A stretch of DNA of 18,471 nt from Paracoccaceae bacterium (GTDB lineage: Bacteria > Pseudomonadota > Alphaproteobacteria > Rhodobacterales > Rhodobacteraceae), in contig JAKITE010000049.1 of NCBI GenBank assembly GCA_021648225.1, forward strand, positions 1-18,471. The letters run 5' to 3'. The notes below the pieces were generated by a model that saw only the letters and a program-made list of their open reading frames with translations, did not search any database and was not told the origin of the DNA. Both the position numbers and the translations under genes were made by a program. Within the stretch, counting starts at the first letter, position 1. Every line of letters starts with the position of its first letter. This document shows positions 15,136-18,471 of the stretch, in pieces.

Positions 15136-15150
15136 TGCTGCATTGCAGCA
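15136..15150 (-). promoter_or_regulatory. Perfect dyad, candidate PhaR-type operator
   Basis: TGCTGCATTGCAGCA is a perfect 7+1+7 dyad. It contains CTGC-N3-GCAG, the TGC-rich pattern that I recall being reported for the polyhydroxyalkanoate regulator PhaR in Paracoccus and Rhodobacter. It overlaps the expected transcription start of the MaoC operon, where a bound repressor would block initiation. The link to PhaR is inference. Confidence 0.5.
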
Positions 15151-15179
15151 TCAATAGCAAAATCCGGGACGGGGCGCAA
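15151..15179 (-). promoter_or_regulatory. Candidate promoter of the MaoC-ribF-ycgN-ltaE operon
   Basis: On the minus strand TTGCGC (15179-15174) and TATTGA (15156-15151) are separated by 17 bases. The predicted start near 15144 falls inside the dyad and leaves a leader of about 36 bases that includes the AAGGA site. Confidence 0.4.
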
Positions 15180-15288
15180 GGCTTCGCGCAATAATTATTC
15201 AAAAGCAAAAAGGAAATTGAAACATAGTTGCGTGAGCAATTATTACTTTCTTTGTTGTAAAAATACTCGCGCCGCAGGCTGGGTTTTT

Positions 15289-15309
15289 GCCGAGCGTAGC
15301 GAGGCCACG
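15289..15309. repeat. GCCGAGCG repeat, inverted copy
   Basis: GCCGAGCGTAGCGAGGCCACG is the reverse complement (17 of 19 core bases) of the right part of the hairpin at 15404-15422. The pair bounds a segment of about 134 bases as inverted repeats. Confidence 0.75.
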
Positions 15310-15391
15310 CCCAAACGAAGTGCGGGAGCACACCACCAGCGCAAGAAAACTGCCGCCGGTTCGATCATGATTTGTGCCAAATCAAGACCTA

Positions 15392-15422
15392 GCCGAGCGG
15401 CCATGGCCTCGCTGCGCTCGGT
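15392..15422 (-). terminator. GCCGAGC hairpin after ppaC, possible terminator (repeat copy A)
   Basis: GCCGAGCG (15392-15399) pairs with CGCTCGGT (15415-15422), with a nested GGCCATGGCC palindrome in the loop. It lies 11 bases beyond the ppaC stop. The sequence is nearly the same as the hairpin after ltaE. No strong T-run follows on the minus strand. Confidence 0.4.
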
Positions 15423-15433
15423 TTTGGGTCCGG

Positions 15434-16351
15434 TTATACCTTCAGGTTCGGGATGATCTGCTTTTTGCGCGACATGATGCCGGGTAGCAGCACGGTGTTG
15501 CTGTCAACATTAACCCCGAAGGATTTGATGGCGGTTGAACGCACGGTTTCATTGGGGATCAAAAGCGTTGCGGCCTCGTTCAGAATGTCGACAACAAACA
15601 GCAATACCTGATCAACATCGTCTTCTACCGCAACTGCGGGCATGCTGGCCAGAATGCTGTCCACCCGTTCCAGAACCGTGGCAGGGCTGGTGGTTTCCAG
15701 AACCGATACGCGGAATTTCATCCCGCCAACCTCGAATTTTTTGGAATCCAGCCGCAGTAATTCTGCGTCGGAAAAATGCGAGATGTCGGATTTGGCTGCG
15801 AACATTTCCGCCGCGTAATCCGCAATATTTACCTGCAAATCCCCCGCCAGACGTTCCGCAATTTCACGGTCGCGCGGCGTTGTGGTCGGGCTGCGGAATT
15901 CCAGTGTATCGGAAAGGATGCAGGACAGGATAAGGCCTTTGATCCCATCGGGCATTTGTTCCAGCGCGGGGCTTCGCATGATGCTATACATCACCGTTGC
16001 GGTCGCAGCGACCGGCCGGATAGTAACATTGATCGGCGTTTTGGTTTTAATGCCGCCAACCAGCAGATGATGGTCGATGATTTGTTTAATGTCGGCCTCA
16101 TTAATGTTTTCGGGCAGCTCTGCGGGGTTGTTTGTATCAACGATCACGGCTTTGTCGCCATCGGCCAGTTCCAGCTGCGCGGGCGCGTCAAAGCCCCAGC
16201 GTTGCAGCACAAATGCGGCCTCGGTATTCGGTGCGCCTTGCACAAATGCCTTGGCGGGCTTTTGCTGTATATCATTCAGATACCATTCCCAGATCAGGCT
16301 GGAACAGGTGGCGTCGGTGTCGGGGGCGGTGTGGCCGAATATCTTGATCAT
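15434..16351 (-). CDS. ppaC: Manganese-dependent inorganic pyrophosphatase (family II)
   Basis: The enzyme hydrolyses pyrophosphate to two phosphates in the cytosol and belongs to the DHH phosphoesterase superfamily. Metal ligands are seen as GHTAPDTDA at 6-14 (H7, D11, D13), VDTN with D72 and DHH at 93-95 with H94. The C-terminal substrate-binding signature is MSRKKQIIPNL. It has 305 residues, the usual size. The frame is open to 16417, but the ATG at 16351 gives the family start MIKIFGHTAPD; the ribosome binding site is weak. The gene lies 62 bases downstream of the DHFR-fold gene on the same strand. Confidence 0.95.
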   Translation of the reverse strand: MIKIFGHTAPDTDATCSSLIWEWYLNDIQQKPAKAFVQGAPNTEAAFVLQRWGFDAPAQLELADGDKAVIVDTNNPAELPENINEADIKQIIDHHLLVGGIKTKTPINVTIRPVAATATVMYSIMRSPALEQMPDGIKGLILSCILSDTLEFRSPTTTPRDREIAERLAGDLQVNIADYAAEMFAAKSDISHFSDAELLRLDSKKFEVGGMKFRVSVLETTSPATVLERVDSILASMPAVAVEDDVDQVLLFVVDILNEAATLLIPNETVRSTAIKSFGVNVDSNTVLLPGIMSRKKQIIPNLKV

Positions 16352-16413
16352 AGGGGTTCTCTTTGCTGCGCTGCAATATTTCGCCGCCCTTATAGAGCGG
16401 CGAAAATGTTTTG

Positions 16414-16938
16414 TCACCCTATTCCATAGTGCTGGTAAACAACACCGTTTTCATAGGCTTGGGTGCTGAGCAAACGGGCATTGGCCTCGGCTTTTCCAGC
16501 AAAAAGCGGGATGCCTTGGCCCAGCACAATCGGCACTCGCTTTAGGTGCAACTCGGTAATGCGCTGATTGGCAAGCAAAAAGCCCGCCAGCATGCCGCCG
16601 CCACACAGATAAACCGTTTTGTGCCGCTCCAAAAGCCCATCCAGCGCATTTAACCAGCCAGAGCATGCAACCGTTACCGCGCTATTTTTCGGCAGTTTCA
16701 TGCTGCTGGAACATATGAGGTGTTCCATATGCGGATAGGCCCGTTCACCGGATGGTAGGCCATAGGCATAGCCAAATTCATAGGTATTTTTACCCATGAT
16801 CACGGCAGGATATCCCGCCAGTCGTGCGGCATAAGCATCAACATGGGGGCCTGCCATTGGAAAGCGGGAAATGTCGCCCTTGGGGCCAGCAATATAGCCG
16901 TCTATTGAGACAGCAACGTCATAAACAAGGGAAGGCAT
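16414..16938 (-). CDS. Dihydrofolate reductase-fold (RibD C-terminal domain-like) protein
   Basis: This 174-residue protein resembles the RibD_C/DHFR-like family, which binds NADPH: VSIDGYIAGP at 10-19, the Rossmann-side MGKNTYEFGY at 48-57 and YLCGGGMLAGFLL at 110-122. It is shorter than RibD and lacks a deaminase domain, so a riboflavin role is not implied; family members such as YwjB have no settled substrate. AGGAGG lies six bases before the ATG at 16938, a very good ribosome binding site. It is probably co-transcribed with ppaC. Confidence 0.85.
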   Translation of the reverse strand: MPSLVYDVAVSIDGYIAGPKGDISRFPMAGPHVDAYAARLAGYPAVIMGKNTYEFGYAYGLPSGERAYPHMEHLICSSSMKLPKNSAVTVACSGWLNALDGLLERHKTVYLCGGGMLAGFLLANQRITELHLKRVPIVLGQGIPLFAGKAEANARLLSTQAYENGVVYQHYGIG

Positions 16939-17109
16939 AAGCGCCTCCTTTCGGTTTTCAAGTGTCCTGATCCCGTCGAAGCGGGGCTATCGGGGGTATG
17001 CGGCAAGCCGTTTCACTTGGTCACTGTCGGGGCGCTCCTTTAATTGCTCCCCAATGGTAGCAGAATTTTTCTACTTTGCAAGATCATTGGGCAGAGGTAA
17101 TCTAGCGGC

Positions 17110-17763
17110 ATGAAACCTGCCGAGACCGACCTTTACCAACCCGTGAAATCCTATTTGGAGGCGCAGGGCTATGAGGTTAAAGCCGAGATTGGTGCGGTGG
17201 ATGTGGTGGGTATGCGCGAAGGTGACGAACCGGTTTTGATAGAGCTGAAACTGGCATTTTCGCTGACACTGCTACAACAGGGCGTGGCGCGGCTGGCGAT
17301 TTCTGATGTGGTTTATCTGGCGGTGCTGAAACCCAAAGGCAAAGCCATCAAGGCGAACCTTGCCCTATGCCGCCGTCTTGGGCTGGGGCTGATGACGGTG
17401 CGGTTGCGGGACGGGTTTGTGGAGGTGTTGGCCGACCCTGTGCCGTATCATCCCCGCAAATCTGTGAAACGGAAATCTCGGCTGTTGCGGGAGTTTGCAC
17501 GGCGCGAGGGTGATCCGAATGCGGGTGGGGCAACGCGCGTTGGGCTGGTGACGTCTTATCGCCAAGATGCGCTGAAATGCGCGGCGTATTTGGTGGTGCA
17601 TGGCGAAAGCAAGGGTTCGGTGGTTGCCAAGGGGGCTGGGGTGCCGCGGGCGACGAATATTATGGCGGCGGATTATTATGGCTGGTTTGAACGGGTTTCG
17701 CGTGGGGTTTATGGGGTGACGGAGAAAGGGTGTGTGGGGTTAGTAAACTTTGAATCCACTTGA
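17110..17763 (+). CDS. DUF2161-type protein with PD-(D/E)XK nuclease-like core
   Basis: This 217-residue protein matches the DUF2161 family as I remember it from Rhodobacterales, often named a putative phosphodiesterase. The N-terminal half has a restriction-endonuclease-like arrangement: Glu26 and Asp31 in EIGAVDVVG, then Glu45 and Lys47 in VLIELKLAF. The next segment (50-120) carries a Gln-rich helix (LLQQGVARLAI). The C-terminal third (about 150-210) looks like a winged-helix DNA-binding domain (ALKCAAYLVVHGESKGSVVA and SRGVYGVTEKG). Residues 110-135 are strongly basic. The ribosome binding site (AGAGG) is far from the ATG. Its TGA stop overlaps a TTGACA that may serve the next gene. Confidence 0.8.
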   Translation: MKPAETDLYQPVKSYLEAQGYEVKAEIGAVDVVGMREGDEPVLIELKLAFSLTLLQQGVARLAISDVVYLAVLKPKGKAIKANLALCRRLGLGLMTVRLRDGFVEVLADPVPYHPRKSVKRKSRLLREFARREGDPNAGGATRVGLVTSYRQDALKCAAYLVVHGESKGSVVAKGAGVPRATNIMAADYYGWFERVSRGVYGVTEKGCVGLVNFEST

Positions 17764-17790
17764 CATTCAGTCCCATAAGAGCGGTAAGCA
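17760..17790 (+). promoter_or_regulatory. Weak candidate promoter of the NYN-domain gene
   Basis: TTGACA at 17760-17765 is a perfect -35 hexamer, but the best -10 candidate (TAAGCA at 17785-17790) is poor and 19 bases away. A small CAGC-TAT-GCTG dyad follows at 17789-17799. Confidence 0.25.
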
Positions 17791-17821
17791 GCTATGCTGT
17801 CATAGGGAAAGGAGCGGGGAT

Positions 17822-18471
17822 ATGATTCAACCCAAAGCAAGCACGCTTGGCGAAAAATTGGCGCGCCAAGGTAAGCAAAAACCAAAAGGGATATTTTTTG
17901 CGGTTCTTGTGGTGTTGATCGTTTTTGTATCATCCTGGATTGCCTTTAAGCTCACAATAATTGACGAAAATCTGTTTTCAATTGGCGTTTTACTCGCGCT
18001 GTTTTCTGGACCAATCGCATATAAATCGCGCTCTTTTTTACTCGAATTCTCTCCAAATATCCTTTTCCGGTACGACCACCAGCATTTTATGAAGAATCTA
18101 AATCTACCGGAAAAAACTGCGATCATAGATGGCAGCAACATCTACCATTTTGGGCTGGAAGCGGGATTCGGGGTGAGTGTACTTTCAAATATTGTCCTCG
18201 CGTTACGAGGGGAGGGGTATAGGATTGTCTGCTTTTTTGATGAATATCTACTTTACCCTTCGGGACAACGGTGCCTTTGAGCAAGGAAAAGGCCGGTTTT
18301 CAATTGCTTTGCTTGAACAGATATTTGGATTGACTGACAACGAGATATATGTGGTCCCGAAAGGCAGGCAAGCAGACGATTTTATCGTTGAGAGTCTGTC
18401 ACACTTGCCGGTTTCTTTTGCTGTAACAAATGACAGATTTAGAGATTTTGAGGCGCGGTATGATTTTTTGA
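17822..18471 (+). pseudogene. Membrane-anchored NYN-domain (PIN-like ribonuclease) protein, frameshifted and cut by the window edge
   Basis: AAAGGAG at 17808-17814 sets the ATG at 17822. The N-terminal 20 residues are basic and are followed by two hydrophobic segments, at about 23-45 and 50-67, so the protein is probably tethered to the inner membrane with a cytoplasmic C-terminal domain. That domain starts like an NYN/PIN-like nuclease with TAIIDGSNIYHF at 99-110 (Asp103), and reaches CFFD at 137-140. There the frame breaks: it closes at 18280 after an unrelated tail. From 18243 another frame continues the domain without loss: NIYFTLRDNGAFEQGKG, then VVPKGRQADDFIVESL and AVTNDRFRDFEARYDF, the acidic motifs expected in the rest of the domain. 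Two missing bases after GAT (18239-18241) would restore a family-like FFDxN motif. The reading frame is still open at the right edge. Confidence 0.75.

Larger units (their letters stand above)
15109..15433. other. Gene-free region between the MaoC gene and ppaC
   Basis: This 325-base stretch holds the MaoC operon promoter and dyad (15136-15179), an AT-rich tract (15187-15270), and an inverted-repeat element from 15289 to 15422 that ends at the hairpin after ppaC. I see no convincing coding ORF on either strand. Confidence 0.7.

Noticed and set aside
16939..17109. RNA gene or riboswitch before the DUF2161 gene
   Set aside because: The 171 bases contain only short GC-rich inverted segments and no recognisable tRNA or riboswitch core.
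18233..18245. Programmed -1 frameshift at the T6 run in the NYN gene
   Set aside because: The downstream domain lies in the +1 (or -2) frame, so -1 slippage on TTTTTTG would not reach it.

Overview
The window looks like chromosomal DNA of an alphaproteobacterium, most likely a Rhodobacterales (Roseobacter-type) species. The reasons are an F1-only ATP synthase operon (atpHAGDC, without F0 genes), the roseobacter-like form of Prs, gloB next to a methyltransferase gene, and a DUF2161-type gene. The taxonomic call is inference from gene content and protein style; no rRNA or other marker gene is present.

Layout. (1) 1-1178 is accessory DNA: the 3' tail of an IS5-family transposase with its presumed right end, then two unrecognised plus-strand ORFs that share one reading frame and are split by a single TAG, then a 47-codon, strongly acidic ORF on the minus strand. 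(2) 1285-2817 holds the divergent pair gloB (minus) and a class I methyltransferase (plus). (3) 2818-3205 is a gene-free leader with palindromic repeats and a candidate promoter, followed by atpH-atpA-atpG-atpD-atpC (3206-8048) and a clear intrinsic terminator. (4) 8104-10026 has more hairpin repeats, a VOC-fold protein and a Tet-like MFS exporter. (5) 10027-12117 has a large imperfect palindrome, prs (minus) and an alpha/beta hydrolase (plus). (6) 12199-15108 is a tight minus-strand operon transcribed MaoC hydratase, ribF, ycgN, ltaE, preceded by a candidate promoter and a perfect 15-bp dyad. (7) 15434-16938 has the Mn-dependent pyrophosphatase ppaC and a DHFR-fold protein, both minus. (8) 17110-18471 has a DUF2161/PD-(D/E)XK-like protein and a membrane-anchored NYN-domain ribonuclease-like gene, frameshifted at about 18240 and running off the right edge.

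The core is housekeeping: F1 makes ATP, Prs makes PRPP, PpaC removes pyrophosphate, RibF makes FMN and FAD, and LtaE handles beta-hydroxy amino acids. The parts most worth a second look are the possible PhaR-type operator before the MaoC hydratase gene, three families of intergenic palindromes (one of them apparently a repeated 3'-end module after ltaE and ppaC), the broken membrane NYN gene, and the IS-bordered accessory segment. No complete new system is visible. The two ends of the window are where unusual material sits, and both are cut by the window edges.
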